Source: Paguma larvata
Taxonomy: Eukaryota > Chordata > Mammalia > Carnivora > Viverridae
NCBI GenBank assembly: GCA_030068075.1
Contig: CM057841.1
Coordinates: 33,335,030 to 33,399,029, forward strand
DNA: 64,000 nucleotides
Direction: 5' to 3'
Shown: positions 1-12,960 of the stretch, piece by piece
Position numbering within the stretch: the stretch's first letter is position 1
Layout of the letters: every line of letters starts with the position of its first letter
Position numbers and translations under genes: made by a program
Notes under the pieces: model-generated
The model's database searches: none
What the model saw: the letters and a program-made list of their open reading frames with translations, nothing else
Told to the model about the DNA's origin: nothing

Positions 1-829
1 CATGCTTCCAGGTCCTCAAAGCACTGCCTCCAGTGTGGGGAGAGGTCCACTTCTGAGGATCCTTTGGCCCCATTTCCCGCCCCGCCCTGGGACCCGGCTG
101 AGAGATTAAAGAGCATTCAGTGTCTGGGACACAGTGGAGCACAGCTTCGAGCTCACTTGGTGGCAATTGTGGTAGAGTGTCCTCTTCTCGCCCTGTCTCC
201 TCTATCCCAGCTCTGCAAACGGGAGCTGTCCTAGTGCGGGTATGCGTGACAGCTCTGAGGCTGGGGCCCCTGTGCTGTGTGCCGCTGTTCCAGGGACTTG
301 TCTTTTTATATCAGTGTTTCTCTGGTGTGGTACACATATTTCGGAGGCTGTGAGATTAAGCGATACATATAAACTTTTTATTTTTACCTTTGACGTTATA
401 TATCTATGATAATGTGTATCAGAAAAAATCACTAACCCATAAACACCCATAATTTCGCATAAATTATCACTCAAGATGACGCTAATTTGGGGGTTCTACT
501 GATACGGAAGAAAAAGCGGCGCATGAACGATTGAGTTTGGGAACATTGCATGGGATAGAAAGGCTCAGATGCCAGACTGTTCGATGAACTGTGGCTCCAG
601 TGCTCTCTAGCTGTGTGAGCTGTATGTACCCACGTCTCTCCTCTGTAGCATGTCCCCAAAATGTATATAGAGGATAGGGTGGCTAGGGTATCAAATGATA
701 CATATTACCTGCTCACTGGGTACAAGTTACTGACGTTGTTAGTTACTAGGAAAATTTGGAGGTCAGTTGGTGGCAATTGTGGTGGAGTGTCCAGTTGGAT
801 CCAGTTGGATAATCCAGTTGGATACTCCT

Positions 830-935
830 ATGCCAATAATCCTGTCATAGGTCTTATTAATGCCATTTTACAGATGAGCAAAGAAAGGCTAAGTCACTTG
901 CCCATTTAGTAGCAGAGCCAGGCTGTAACCCCAAA
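830..935 (-). mobile_element. MIR relic
   Basis: Minus-strand MIR: CCATTTTACAGATGAGCAAA, then AGTCACTTGCCCATTTAGTA. Confidence 0.65.
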
Positions 936-1244
936 GCTGAGCTCTCCGAAAGGAGTCCAATTATAGTCCTGACTCTGGCACTAACTTAGGAGTCCCCCTC
1001 TAAGCTCCAAGCTTCCCATGTGCGTGGGACCCAGCTTGCAGAAGTTAGCAACTACTATCCTCACGCCAACCACTGCAGAAGCCTTTGCTTTAAAAAAAAA
1101 AAAAATTATTAGAATGTGATCTAGATGCCTGCAAGCTGTGGCCTCCCAGATCCTCTGCCTGCCTCTGGAATCTTGCTGCTGTCTTGTTCCATAACACCTG
1201 GGTATTTCGTCGTGACCAGGCTTCAGGCTCACCCCATAAATAGA

Positions 1245-1975
1245 CCATCATTGGGTTATCTGTTCACCTGTTGATGGACATTTGAATTATTTCCTTTCCG
1301 GGGCTAATATAAATAATGCTGCCAAAACATTGACGTACGTACAGGTTTTCGTGTGGGCATGTTTTTCCTTCTCTCGGGGAGTATCCAGGAGTGGAATTGC
1401 TGGGTCACATGGTCAGGGTATGTGAACCTTACACAAAACTTCCGAACGGCCGTGCAAAGTGGTTGTACTATTTAAAACTCCACTAGCAGCGTATGCGAGT
1501 TCCTCGTTGTGCCACGCTGTCATCGACACTCGGAATTTTCATTGCAGCTGTTCTGGTTTGTACGTAGTGGTATTTCACTGTGATTTTAATTTGCATTTCC
1601 TGATGACTAATGATATTTAGCACCTTTTAATGTGCTTTTTGGCCATTCATATATCCTCTTTTGTAAAGTATCAGTTCACATCTTTTATTCTTCCCTTTTA
1701 ATGGGTTGTCTTCTTATTAAAAATATATCCTGGAGGTGCCTGGGTGGCTCAGTCCCTTAAGCATCTGACTCTTGATTTCAGGTCAGATCTGGATCTCAGG
1801 GTCATGAGTTCAAGGCTTGCTTTGGGCTCCTCACTGGGTGTGAAGCCTACTTATGTACTATATATACGTATACACACACACACACACACACAATCTGGGT
1901 TCTTTGTCAGATATATATATTGTGAATATTTTCTCCAGACCGTGGCTTGCCTTTGCAATTAACATTTTTAAATGG
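1245..1975 (-). mobile_element. L1 fragment (old), split by a SINE
   Basis: Read on the minus strand this is the end of L1 ORF2, recognisable from the segments complementary to 'GTTGATGGACATTTGAATTA' and 'AGTGGAATTGCTGGGTCACA'. It is diverged and frame-broken. A CAN-SINE at 1736-1895 interrupts it, and L1 resumes with TCTGGGTTCTTTGTCAGATA. Confidence 0.75.
1736..1895 (+). mobile_element. CAN-SINE, short, with (CA)n tail
   Basis: Head GGTGCCTGGGTGGCTCAGTC with pol III B-box-like GAGTTCAAGGC. The CT-rich middle is missing, and the end is a TA- and CA-repeat instead of the usual A-rich tail. Confidence 0.8.
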
Positions 1976-4189
1976 ATGAGCGGAAGCTGATTTGTGGACT
2001 CTCGAGCTTCCATCTCTAACCTATGCCTCCCTTTCGAATGTTGGGAACACTTTACTAATTATTTGTTTGGCTATAGAATATCTTTATCTGCAGATAAAGA
2101 GGTGGAATGGCATTAGGGCTTGCTTGTGACTCCTGGATCACAGTCTTGGGTTCAAGCCTCAGCCCCATGGCTGACGACTGGGTGGATCTTTACCTCTGCT
2201 CTCTGAGCCTTGCTTTTCTGGCTTGTAAAATGGCAACAGTAAATCATCATCTCCTCGGCTGGTGTGCAGATGAGAGGTGGTGATTGGTGTGCAGATGAAA
2301 TGAGGTGTTGGTAGTAAGGCACTGACCGAGGGCACACAGAAGCTGAGTTGTGGTGTTCGCCCCCTTCGTCTTAGCAGCCCAGCCCAGCCCTCGCCCGTGC
2401 AACCAGGCCACACAGAGGAGTCTTCTTCTACCTTCTTTTTTTCTTTGACATAAAAAGTTCTGTTGGTCTCAGGTATACAACGTAACGTTATACGTGTGTA
2501 TTGTTAGCTTCCTTCTTTATACCGAGAACACCGCCTTCCTCCCAGTTACTCAGATGCCCCCTTCCCTTCACTTCCGGTTCCAGAATGGTTCCTGAATTGT
2601 CTTGTTGGTCTCTGTGTGCAGGCCTCTGCCTCAGTCAGGCTTCCTTCTTCCCTGCAGCCCTCTTGGAATAACTCGTTACCAAGATGGTCGCCCTGCCTTC
2701 CACCTCCCCCATCTCACGCTCTGTGTGCCACGGCCGCCATTGCCAAAGGCTTCCTTTCTGAACAGAAACCCGGGGCTCCTGGGGTGCCTGTTTGGGGGAG
2801 ACCACTTTGTAAGGGCAAGGCTCAGCTGCCACTAGCTTCTTCTCTGGTTATAAATAACAGGCTCTATTCTTAGCCCACCAGCCCTTGCTCTCCTCCCCTA
2901 CCTTCCAGAGCCTCCGTCAGGGACCTTGGCTGTCCTTCTTGGAGACAGGCCATTCCTTGGCCTTTGGCAGGACCCATTCTTTTAATACGTGATCAGAAAA
3001 TTCAATTATAAAACCAATTACTGATTTCCTGAGCTTTACAAGGGAGACATGAAAGTTTGATTAAGTTTGAATTCCTGTTTGGCCGATTGCCAGCCAAGGC
3101 CAAATGGGCTTGTGGGAGATTTTTGTTGCTGTTGATCTCGTTTGGCTGCACTCTGGGGTTGGGGGGGCGGGAAGGTACATCGGTTTTGTGTTGTGGGTTC
3201 CCCCCACCACTTGCTGAATGGCTGTTCCTTGTTGTGATGCAAGAGATGTAAATCCCCCAAAGACCCGTTGCCAGGGCAACAGGCTCCGGATCGAGCTCAG
3301 CTAAACAAAGTCCTTCAGCTTGGAAGGGGGTGGCATTTGTTTCCCATATGGAGTCCAGCTACAGCGGCCTCAACAAAGCCTCGTTCAAGGGCACCTGCAT
3401 GAATGGGGGCACAGAAGTGGCTCACTGGTCCCTTTAGAGTAGGTTCAGCAGTGCGGCTGGGCTCTGCCTGCTCCCTGCCCCTACCCAGGGGACACCCACA
3501 TGCCGAGGCCTAGGATCAAAATGACAAAAGCCCCGTGCCTCTGCCTAGGTGGTCACATCTCCCGAGAGCCTCCCCAGAACCGGCAGCCGACCACAGCTTG
3601 CTGGACCCGGGCGGCAAGGACTCTGGACAGGTGGGGATTGGAAAGCAAACCTTTGTCTCTAGCCAGAGCGCCTTGGTTTTTCAGGACCTTCTGGAAAACC
3701 AAACAGCATGAGGTGGCCCTGGAGTTGCCCGAAGCTCCAGGTCAGAGTTTGAGTTGGTTCTGGTACCCAAGTTCCTTCGCAGGGAATAAAACGAGAGGCT
3801 CCCCGTTCTTTGGAAGCTGTAGCCATCCCAGAACTCTTCCTACAAGAGACATATTATCCAAAAAGTGATGCTAGGACCCTGCTCAACAGTGTCTCCCATA
3901 GCCCCAGTTAGAGACGGAGCCCTTTGGGTTTTAAAGGCTTTTAGGTGTCTGCAATCCTGGTTAAAGTGCCAAAACCCCTGGATAGAGAATCAGCTTCCAG
4001 GGGTGAGTAGCTGTCAGCCAACTGAGAAAACAGCCCTTCGGGAGTAGGATATGGGATTCCCTGTGCCCAGGGTGGGGTCAGAGAAATTCTCCCTGCCTCC
4101 CAGGACAATCAAGGCCAGGCCGGAAGGTAACCCCTTACACCAGGAAACATTCACACCTCTAACATGTGCGTGATCCACACGCCGCAAGG

Positions 4190-4340
4190 CACTCACACCC
4201 TGCCGGTCAGTCACACAGCAGCCTCGCAAGCCAGCCCATCTTGACCCCCGGTGCAGATTAGCAAGCAAGGCTCAGAGAAGTCCAGCGCCTTGCCCAGCAG
4301 CACACCGATGGCAAGGCCCGATCCTGAGCCTGGGCCTGGG
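4190..4340 (-). mobile_element. MIR relic
   Basis: Diverged minus-strand MIR: CAGATTAGCAAGCAAGGCTC and AAGTCCAGCGCCTTGCCCAG. Confidence 0.5.
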
Positions 4341-4502
4341 ACTTCTAAGTCCACTCCAACCCTGTTTCTTCTGCACACGCAGCCTCCGGCTGCACGGAGG
4401 CCACAGGCTCGGTGCACCCGCTATGTTTGATTGGTTTGTTTGTTTGTTTTTACAAGGTGAGAATTTTTTCTAAGGTTTGAATTCGAGGGGTTTTTTTCTT
4501 CC

Positions 4503-4503
4503 T

Positions 4504-4534
<31 letters not shown>

Positions 4535-4543
4535 TTTTTTTTA
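4503..4543 (+). repeat. (CT)n followed by (T)n
   Basis: About 22 bases of CT repeat run into a long T tract. Confidence 0.9.
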
Positions 4544-5317
4544 ATGAAACTGTGACAGCTTCCCGGTGGAGTTGTAATTAGGAAATTCTGGGTTAGTCAG
4601 CTAGGCAGAATTGACAAATAACCAGGCAGTGCTGGATGGAGTACTTTTTCCCTCCTTAGAAATTCAGGTCCTACCAAATTGGGGAGATAGAGTGGTGAAG
4701 ATGGGGAAAATGCGTGCAGCTGTGCCGGGCCAGGGAGAGCAGAGTCCCTCCCGTACGCGCAACCAGACAATAAAAATGCAGCCATCTTTGCGGGCGCCGA
4801 TTTTCTATATGTGTAGACGTGAGGTAGTGTGGGAAAGGTGGGGAAAAACAGGTGAAGGAGGAACCCAGGTCGGGGACCAGGCTTTGGCAGGAAGGGTATT
4901 GGTACCCCAGATGGAGGGGAGGGTTCTTGAAACAAGTGCCTGGATAAGCCCCACTGTCACCTCCCTCCCCTTCAGCCCGCACTTCTGAGCGACAGTGATG
5001 ACGGTGGGGCAGTGACCAACTACTCCATATATGGAGCTTTGTGCCAGCTCCTGTCATTTCTGGTGTCACCCTAACTGACATGCTTCATTTTAATAGTGAC
5101 ATGTCTAGTTTAATAAGAATCAAAAAAATAGGTAGCCCATTCATCTCATGATTGCCAAGATATTAGAAGGCCAAAGTAAGGACTTAACTCTTTCCGGAAG
5201 TGAGTCAGGTAAAAGAGTCACACTGTGCACCGAAGGGCAGGGGTTCTAATAGCAGGACAGAGGGGTCTGCAGTCTGAGGATCCTCGCCTGCCCAGAGGGG
5301 CTAAGTGAGTCTGTGAT

Positions 5318-5460
5318 CCTGCTCATTTTATAGAGAAGGAGACTGAGACTCAGAAAGGGTGAGTGACTTGCCCACGGTCACACTGCTGATAGATGATGGA
5401 GCCAGGACCTAGCTCCAGGCCCGCCTGACTCCAAAGGCCAGTGGCTCAGCACGCAGCCCA
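5318..5460 (-). mobile_element. MIR
   Basis: Well kept minus-strand MIR: GAGACTGAGACTCAGAAAGG, GACTTGCCCACGGTCACACT, GGAGCCAGGACCTAG. Confidence 0.8.
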
Positions 5461-6639
5461 GGTGAACATTCTCATCTTCACACTGGAGGTGAAGCCCCCA
5501 TCTGGGGCTCTCTGCTGGAGAAAGAAAGCTCTTCTGGTTCTTTACTGAAAGGTTAATGGAGGTGAGCCCCACTCTGGGGAAGTGGGGCCCTGGGCCTGCT
5601 TCCTCCAAGCGACGTCTAATTCTCTCGAATAAAAGCCTTTTCAGCAAGGGCCTGGCATGGCGCTGCATGTGACTGGCAGAGCAGCCACTGCCAAGCGGCC
5701 ACTGTGCTGCCTGTCCTGGCCCCCCCCTTGGCTCTGCCCCCACCAGAGCCCCCCCTCTTTCTCCCTTTGTTTTCTTCCCCCCAGTCCCTCCCAGCTCTTC
5801 CTTTTCTTCTTTAGTTCTTGTCTCTGAATCACTTTTTCCAATAAGCCGTCTACTCAGTATATCAAATAACTCCCTGAATGATTTCTGAAAGCCTCCTCCC
5901 GAGAGCCGATCCTCAGAGTGGGAAACACATTTATATTTATGTGAGACCGAGGTTTCAGAATGTTATTAAATTTGCATGGGGAGCCAGCAGAGTAGCCTCT
6001 TCCACACAACGTAGTAAGGAACGAGCATCTTCGGCAGGATGGGAAGAGTCACACAGGCAACTTTGTCAGGCTTACTGCTCTGCTCCGCTCCGCTGGGAGA
6101 CATCGGCCGCGTTTTCCCAGGCGTCGGGGAGTGACCTCGCCTCGGACCATCAGAATAACTCTTGCGGCTTAGAAATCATTTGGATCCCTGTGTTTTCACA
6201 TTGGTCAGGTCCCTAATCAGGGATTCTGGGGCTGTAACCCCAAAACTAAAAGGAAGATGGGGGGTGTGCATGCGTAGGCACACACGTGTGCATTTGGGTG
6301 TGTAGTTCCGGCGTGGTTTTGTGTATGTTTGGCCATGTGCTTTCCCGAAGGAGAGAGCCTCTAGCTTTCATGACATCTCAGAGGGGCCGCCTGTAATCCT
6401 GAGAAGTTTCCATTAAAGACCTACTTTGTGCCAGGCATGTAGGCTGCTAACTGAAGTCTTTGAGAAGAGTAATTCTCCTGGAAATTTGAGCTCAGAGAAG
6501 AAAAACTAACAACTAACAGCCAGATCCTGGCCTCACAATGTAAAGGATTGAAGCAAGCAGGGGCAATAAATGGGGGCTGCTTAAAGTGAAGGTGGCAACC
6601 AGCTGGCTTCTCCCACAGCTCCCCCTTGGCTGGCCATGT

Positions 6640-6830
6640 GGCATATAACAGCTGACATCTGCTGGCTGCTCACCGCGTGTCCGGCACTCTCCTCCAAGTC
6701 TTATATTCATCCCTGTCATCCTCATAACACCGCAAGAAGTTAGAACTATCTAAGAGGTTGGATTGCTAAGGCGTGGTGAGGTCACCCAATGAGCCATAGA
6801 ACCAGGACCAAAACGTAGGGTCACCCGCCT
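6640..6830 (-). mobile_element. MIR relic
   Basis: Minus-strand MIR: TATATTCATCCCTGTCATCC, TCATAACACCGCAAGAAGTT, then GTCACCCAATGAGCC. Confidence 0.55.
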
Positions 6831-6945
6831 CCAGATGTCTCACTGGGTAGAACGCTTGCCTCTCCAGACTTCGGTTTTCTCACTTGTAAAATAGGATGTT
6901 TCCCTGTTTGGCTTTATCCCAGAGAAGCCAACAGAATATCTTTTT

Positions 6946-7050
6946 GGGGCACCTGGTTGGCTCAGTCAGTAGAGCATGTGACTCTTGATCTCGGGGTTGT
7001 GAGGTCAAGCCCCACACTGGGTGTAGAGATTCCTTAAATAAATAAACTTA
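6946..7050 (+). mobile_element. CAN-SINE, short form
   Basis: GGGGCACCTGGTTGGCTCAGT head and CTTAAATAAATAAACTTA tail without the CT-rich middle. Its tail runs into a long GGAA/GAAA repeat. Confidence 0.85.
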
Positions 7051-7127
7051 AGGGAAGGAAGGAAGGAAAGAAGGAAGGAAGGAAGGAAGGAAGGAAGGAA
7101 GGAAGGAAGGAAGGAAGGAAGGAAGAA

Positions 7128-7196
<69 letters not shown>

Positions 7197-7198
7197 AA
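7051..7198 (+). repeat. (GGAA)n then (GAAA)n microsatellite
   Basis: About 148 bases of pure purine: about 80 bases of GGAA-type units, then about 68 of AAAG units. It lies directly on the tail of the preceding SINE, which probably seeded it. Confidence 0.95.
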
Positions 7199-7251
7199 TT
7201 GCTTTCCTAGGTAACTGAGCAAAAAAAAATTTTTTTGAGAATATCGTTTTA

Positions 7252-7445
7252 AAATTTTTTTAACATTTATTTATTATTTTTAAGAGACAGAGAGTGAGTG
7301 GGGGAAGGGCAGAGAGAGAGGAGACACAGAATCCAAAGCAGGCTCCAGGCTCTGAGCTGTCTGCACAGAGCCTGATGTGGGGCTCGAACCCATGAACCAT
7401 GAGCTGAAGTCCGACGTTCAACCGACTGAGCCACCCAGGTGCCCC
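7252..7445 (-). mobile_element. CAN-SINE with target-site duplication
   Basis: Minus-strand copy ending at GCCACCCAGGTGCCCC. The flanks GAGAATATCGTTTTAAA (7237) and AAGAATATCTTTTAAA (7448) are a slightly diverged target-site duplication. Confidence 0.92.
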
Positions 7446-8477
7446 TTTAAGAATATCTTTTAAACTATAAACTTTTACACAAATAGGTCTGAAAATCACA
7501 CCCCTGCCTTTGGCCCAGGCGTTTTTGATGGAGCGGATGGCGTGTCTGTGGCAGTAGCACAGGCGTTCCTGGGTTTTCTTGGACTGCTTCCGGGCTACCA
7601 GTTGAACCACCAGTTGTGAGGAGTTTTACTTAAACCTCAATTTTACAAAGTAAGGTCTGACCTAGTAGTCTCCCACTCACTTGTCAGGGTTTCCAGCGAA
7701 TAGGTTTAGTTCTAGAAGCCTGACACTCACCACTACTGGTTCCCTGAGGTGCAAGGCCACATCCCCTCAGCCTTCCGAGAGCTCCGATGTCAGCCCGTGT
7801 GGCCCGCATGATACAGGCTGACAGAGGCTGACGGTGGTTAGTGTTGACAGTGGTTAACAACATCGGAGCTACGGTGGTCTGGGAAACAGAGCTTAGACCC
7901 ACTTGAGCAACACAGTTGATTGACGGTTTTCCATTTCAAGCCCCCGGGAATGTTACTGGACTGCATAACACCCTTCGTGAAGTCCGTTGGGGTGACTCGG
8001 ATGTGCCTTTGAGGATCAAGGCTCTTATAGAAGAGGTGAGGTGGAGCCAAAAGCACAGGCTTTGGGGACCAGGAAGATCCAGACACACCCCAGCTCTGGC
8101 GTCCAGCCCCAGGACCTCTCAGACGGCACTGCCCTTGGCCGTGCTCTTAGTTGTTTGTCCAGGGGATGAAGCGGCCATGGGAGGCTGGGCTATTTTCCTG
8201 TTGACTCTCTAACCACTTATCACAGAAGCAGGTAATTTTTTTCATTATTGCTATGTGTGTGCCTGTGTGTAAAGAGAGATTGGTGGTTTTTTATTTATTC
8301 GGCTGCTATGATTTTTTGGTTTTGTTTTGTTTCAGTGAGTTATTTTTAGCAAAACCCCTGGCTTATGCTTGTTTCGCTGTGCGTTTCTTGCAAGCAGAAC
8401 CCAGCTCAGCCATTCCGCCTGATTGAAGGGTTCAGTCAGAGCAGCTCTAGACAGAGGCGATTAATAAGCCACAGCGG

Positions 8478-8590
8478 CCCATTATGTTGCGTTCTTACTA
8501 CGTGTCCCGCTGAGCACTTGACTGCCCTCTGTCTTCATCCCCATCTTACAGATGAAGGTAGACTCAGCGAGGCTAAGGAGGCCTGGTTCC
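8478..8590 (-). mobile_element. MIR relic
   Basis: Minus-strand MIR: CCCATCTTACAGATGAAGGT, then CAGCGAGGCTAAGGAGG. Confidence 0.55.
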
Positions 8591-10597
8591 CAAGTCTAAT
8601 TACTGCTCATGGTGTTGCCGTCTGGAAGTGTGGGTGTGGGCCGAAAGTCTTGGGGCCCTGAGCGCCCCCACCCGCGGGTCCCGCCCACTCATCTCGACAG
8701 CGGCACCTGTGTCCTGTCTCGCGTCGGTGTGAAATTTTGTCTCCTCAATCTGCAGCTCAGAAGCTGCTTCTTCTAGCCCCATTGCCACCCCTCTCCGCCT
8801 GCAGTATTCAGTTCTCAGGGACGCTGGCACCAGCCCAGGCCAGGCTGAGGTTCCCTGGGCCCCTGGCTACTTAGCAGTGCAAACTGTGGCCTCTGCCCAG
8901 TGGGTTTCCACCACCACCTGCTCCTTCCCTCCCTGCCAAGCCCCGCTTCCCGCTTCCCAACTAGCCTGAGCTTACTCCCACCTCCTTGCTGGGAACCACC
9001 AGCTGGGCCACCATTGACCCTATAGCCTTGAGCCGCCCCCACCCTCCCTGTGCCTCACTTTCCCAACTTGTATGATCATTTCTAAGCACCTTTCCAGCTC
9101 TGATGCTCCCCCCAAACCTCTGTCCTCTCCCATCTGATGACTGCAGTGGCCTCCTAGGTGTCCTCTATGTGGCCACTCTTCCAGCTCTCCCAACGACCTC
9201 CTGGGGCTTCCCACCTCACCCAAAATGGAAGTCTAACTCCTTTCCAGGGTCAGCAGTTAGCAGAGCCCTGCGTGATGGGGTTCCCACACCGGCTGCTGCT
9301 CAGAAGGGGCCTTGAGCACAGCCAGCCCACCAGCCAGCCCGCCCTTACCAATACGGTCACTGTGCGTATCACTTCCTCGTCTAACCTGCGTCCTCAACTT
9401 TGTACGTGGGTCTTGCCCTGACATTTCCCTTTCCTCACATGCCCCCAAATTATCAAAAACAGCTGCTTTTATTTAATTGAATGAATCATGGGAAAACACT
9501 TGTTTTCTATCTGTAAATAATTCCACCTAGAATTTTTCTGGGAGGATAAAACGCTGCGGCCAGCATCCAACAAACACCCAGTGCATATCATCTGGCTTCC
9601 CAGCTGCAGCTCACGGACCTCCTGACACCGTCTCTGGAACTCCCCGTGGCCTGAAACAGGACCCCCGTGGGCCGTCAAGGTGGAATCAGTGGAAAAGGGC
9701 CACAGGAGTTGTAAGCAGCCTTTGACCACTAATTCCGCCACTTCCAGACAGTTCTACGTGACTTCGGCCCACCTTTTGTGTGGCCAGCTCTGTGCCCTCT
9801 CCTATGGCTGGGGTGGGGTGCACCAGAGGAAGACACGGCTCCTTCCTCAAGAGGGATCACAGTCTTGTTTTCGAGACTGGTACAAGGACACCCCTTCAGC
9901 AGCCAACTGCGATCCAGAGCCCAGTGTAGGACCTCGGGAAAGAGCCAGCTCTGGAAGCTGGTGCACAAAGCCTTCCCAGAGCAGAGACTCTCCACCGTCA
10001 TGTCCTGGTAGGCTACAGGCATACCCAAGGAACTCTCTCATGTTTACTTCGAAGTGCCGTACCGAAGCTGTCATTTTGTCCGTGGACCCTGACATGGGCA
10101 AGGTCGGGAAGACTCCCGTACAGCAGAGCCGGAGTCGGCATCTGAGGTGGCGAGGCCTTGGGTAGAGACTTCACCTTCTGGGGCGGGAGAGCCTCTCCTG
10201 ATGGTTGAACTTTTTAAATACGTGCATGCTCGTCACAGCACTGCAGAGTTTGATGGTATCGGTGACCTTGGGTATGATCGCATCCAAAGAGAGGCAGAGA
10301 TGTGGTGTGAGGGCTACCATTGACCCCCGGCCCTTGACCCCGGCAGTCACTGCTCCTCCTCGCCTGATTCCTCTCAGGTAGCCAGTGCCCCAGGGAGCCG
10401 CTATCGTGATCAGATTTGGCCCTGACATTGAAGCCAGCTTCCTGCCTCTGGTCTACCCAGTACAGCTCACTTAACTTCACGGAGTACAGCCGTGGAAAGC
10501 GACCTGGAAGGCCACCGTGGGGAGAACACCTACGTGCACCCACGTCTTCTAACCCCCTGGTACAATGCTTTTCGGCTCTTCCCCTGCCAAGGCTCAT

Positions 10598-10720
10598 TTG
10601 TTCAACAATTGTTGACTGAGCCCCTGCTTTGTGCCCAGCTCAGTGGTAGATCCTAAATGCGAGAGGGGGCCTGGCATAGGGCCTCAGGGTCCAGGTCCAC
10701 CTGGAAGGTGATGAGACCTA
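10598..10720 (-). mobile_element. MIR relic
   Basis: TTCAACAATTGTTGACTGAG, CCCCTGCTTTGTGCCCAGCT is the 3' part of a MIR read in reverse. Confidence 0.5.
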
Positions 10721-11798
10721 CACTCGGTGCCACCCTCATGGGGGCGCAGGGGGGCAGAGATCCTGCAACCCCAGACTTCACCGAGCCCCTCGTCGCTGCC
10801 TCGCTAGCTCCTCGGGGCTTTGCCCTCCAGCTGGACACCTGTGTTCTGTTCGCCGCTTGCTGAAGTCCTTGCCCCACATTCTAGTCTTGTCTCCAGGGGT
10901 GACCAAGACCTGCGGCCGCCCCAGGCAGGCAGAGCACTGGACCCTCCTCGGGCAGGTGCCCTCGAGGTGCCCTGGTGGGTCCAGGGAGATACTAATTTTC
11001 CATTAATGAAAATGAGTTTCTTTAATGTTCAAAATAAGGGATCTATTCGATGCACTGAATATAAGCACATCTTTTAAAAATGAACATTAACTTTTTGGGA
11101 GCTGAGGCTTTCCTGTCCATCAACTGTAACAAGAGAAGACGGGTTCCTCACAGTTCCTGAGGGGAGAAGGAGCCCATGTGGCTATAATTACAGAATTAGG
11201 CTCAAAAGTCGGTTTACCACGTTCCTTTTCTCTCTCTCTCTCTCTTTAATGTTGGCCAATGTTTTCCACTTTTCTGAAGTTCATGTTCTTTCTCCAGTTG
11301 TCATTTGCAGGGCAGGCTTCCCCCACCACCCAAAAGCAGAGCACTTTCCTCCGAAACCTTTTGTAGGCCGAGATGATGTACGGCAAAGAGGCAATTACTA
11401 TTAAATTCTACAGAAAAAATTTTTGAGCATCGCTAGACCCAAAAAGTAGCCTTAATTTTAGGCTTTGCCTTGGGACACATACCTTGGGACACATCTCGCT
11501 AACGGATGCACAGAGTAAATGAGATCAAGCACGGATGCGCAGAGACCCAGTTCAAAGCTCTGGCGGCGGGGAAGGAGCTCGGCGGGGAAGGAGCTCGGCG
11601 GGGCGCTCGCTGCTCGGGGTGGGCGCTGCCTCTGTGACGGCTCGTGAGGAAGAAATGCTGAATGCTGGTTTTGCTTTTCGCCTCTTTTTTTCTTTTCTTT
11701 CGTTCTTTTTTTTTTTTGGTAAAAGTGAAAATCTTTTTTTTTTCTTCCATTAGTGAAAACAGCTACTAACGTAGGCCTCCTAAGAGAGAGGTGGCATA

Positions 11799-12024
11799 GG
11801 GGCGCCTGGGTGGCTCAGTCGATTAAACCTCTGACACTTGATTTGGGCTTAGGTCAGGATCTCACAGTTCGTGAGTTCGAGCCCCCCATGGGGCTCTGAG
11901 CGCACAGTGCGGAGCCTGACTGGGATTCTCCCTCTCCCTCTTTCTCCGCCCCTCCCCTGTGCGCTCACTCTCTCTGTCTCTCTCAACAAATAAGTAAATA
12001 AACTTAAAAAAAAAAAAAAGAAAA
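11799..12024 (+). mobile_element. CAN-SINE with target-site duplication
   Basis: Full-length copy with head GGGGCGCCTGGGTGGCTCAG and A-rich tail. AGAGAGGTGGCATA flanks it on both sides (ends at 11798 and 12039), an intact duplication that suggests a fairly recent insertion. Confidence 0.95.
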
Positions 12025-12479
12025 AGAGAGGTGGCATAACGCGAACTTTCAAAAAGCGGAGATACTTGTATCCCAAGCCAGTTTCTTCAGAGGAATATTA
12101 GAGGGTTTGAATTGAGATAATGAAACAGCCCCCTTCACCCCTGCAAACAGCCCTACACCATCACGCATGACTTAGTGTCAGAATTTCACTGATTGCCCAT
12201 CTTGGACTGGCCGAGAGTTGGTGAGCTGGCCTGTCCCTTGGACATGCATTGCACACATATGTAGTTGTGTCCGTATTCAGCTGACATTGGTGGGCACCCA
12301 GGAGGGGCACTGCCTGCCCCATGACCTCACCTCCCCAGGTTTCCTGCTGAGGTGAGCAGAGACCTCGAGAGCGGGCTCCGGGTGGTCCCTTCTCTGCTTT
12401 CTCACCCTCCTTCAGCTCGCTCTTGTGCTGCCGGGGCTCCCAAACACAAGGAGGTGGCGCCTGCCCTCCATCTCAGCTT

Positions 12480-12960
12480 ATGGCCTAGAATTCATCATTC
12501 CACAAGCAGCACCCTCTGAATGAACCAAACAGTGAACAGAGCCGATGCAGGCCCTGCCCTCATGGAGCTCATTGTCTTGCTAGGAAGAGAAATAGTCACT
12601 GAGGAAACAAACCTATCCAATTACACGTTGCGATAAGTACTGTTGAAGGAAAGAATGCTGGCGTGGGAGTGACAAGAAGTACATGCTTTAGGTGGAAGGA
12701 GGGGAGTAGTCAGGGAAAGCTTTCTAGGACTAGATTTAAACTGAAGCTTTCTCTAGGACTTAGTTTGGGAGACTAAGAAGAAGCCAGTCTTGGAGACTTG
12801 AGCTAACAGGAGGAGCCATGCAAAGGCCCTGAGGTGGGAATGAGGTTGCTCGTGTGTTGCAAAGCCTAGAAAGGGGGCAGGGTAGCTGGCAGGTGGTAAG
12901 TGAAGGCGAGGGTGCCTCAGGACGAGGTTCAAGGGGAGGTGGACCCAGACCCTGCACTGC
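12480..12960 (+). mobile_element. Probable L2-type relic
   Basis: Phrases such as CTGCCCTCATGGAGCTCATT and GCAAAGGCCCTGAGGTGGGA are typical of old LINE2-class sequence. Family and limits are uncertain. Confidence 0.4.

Noticed and set aside
7034..7222. Frame encoding repeated FFLS units
   Set aside because: Translation of the GGAA/GAAA microsatellite.
11560..11640. CpG-rich patch as a promoter
   Set aside because: Only about 80 bases, made of two copies of GGGGAAGGAGCTCGGCGG; too short for a CpG island and without supporting motifs.
11799..11890. tRNA-like heads of the SINEs as tRNA genes
   Set aside because: They keep A- and B-box-like bases but lack a folding cloverleaf and acceptor end; all have SINE bodies and tails.
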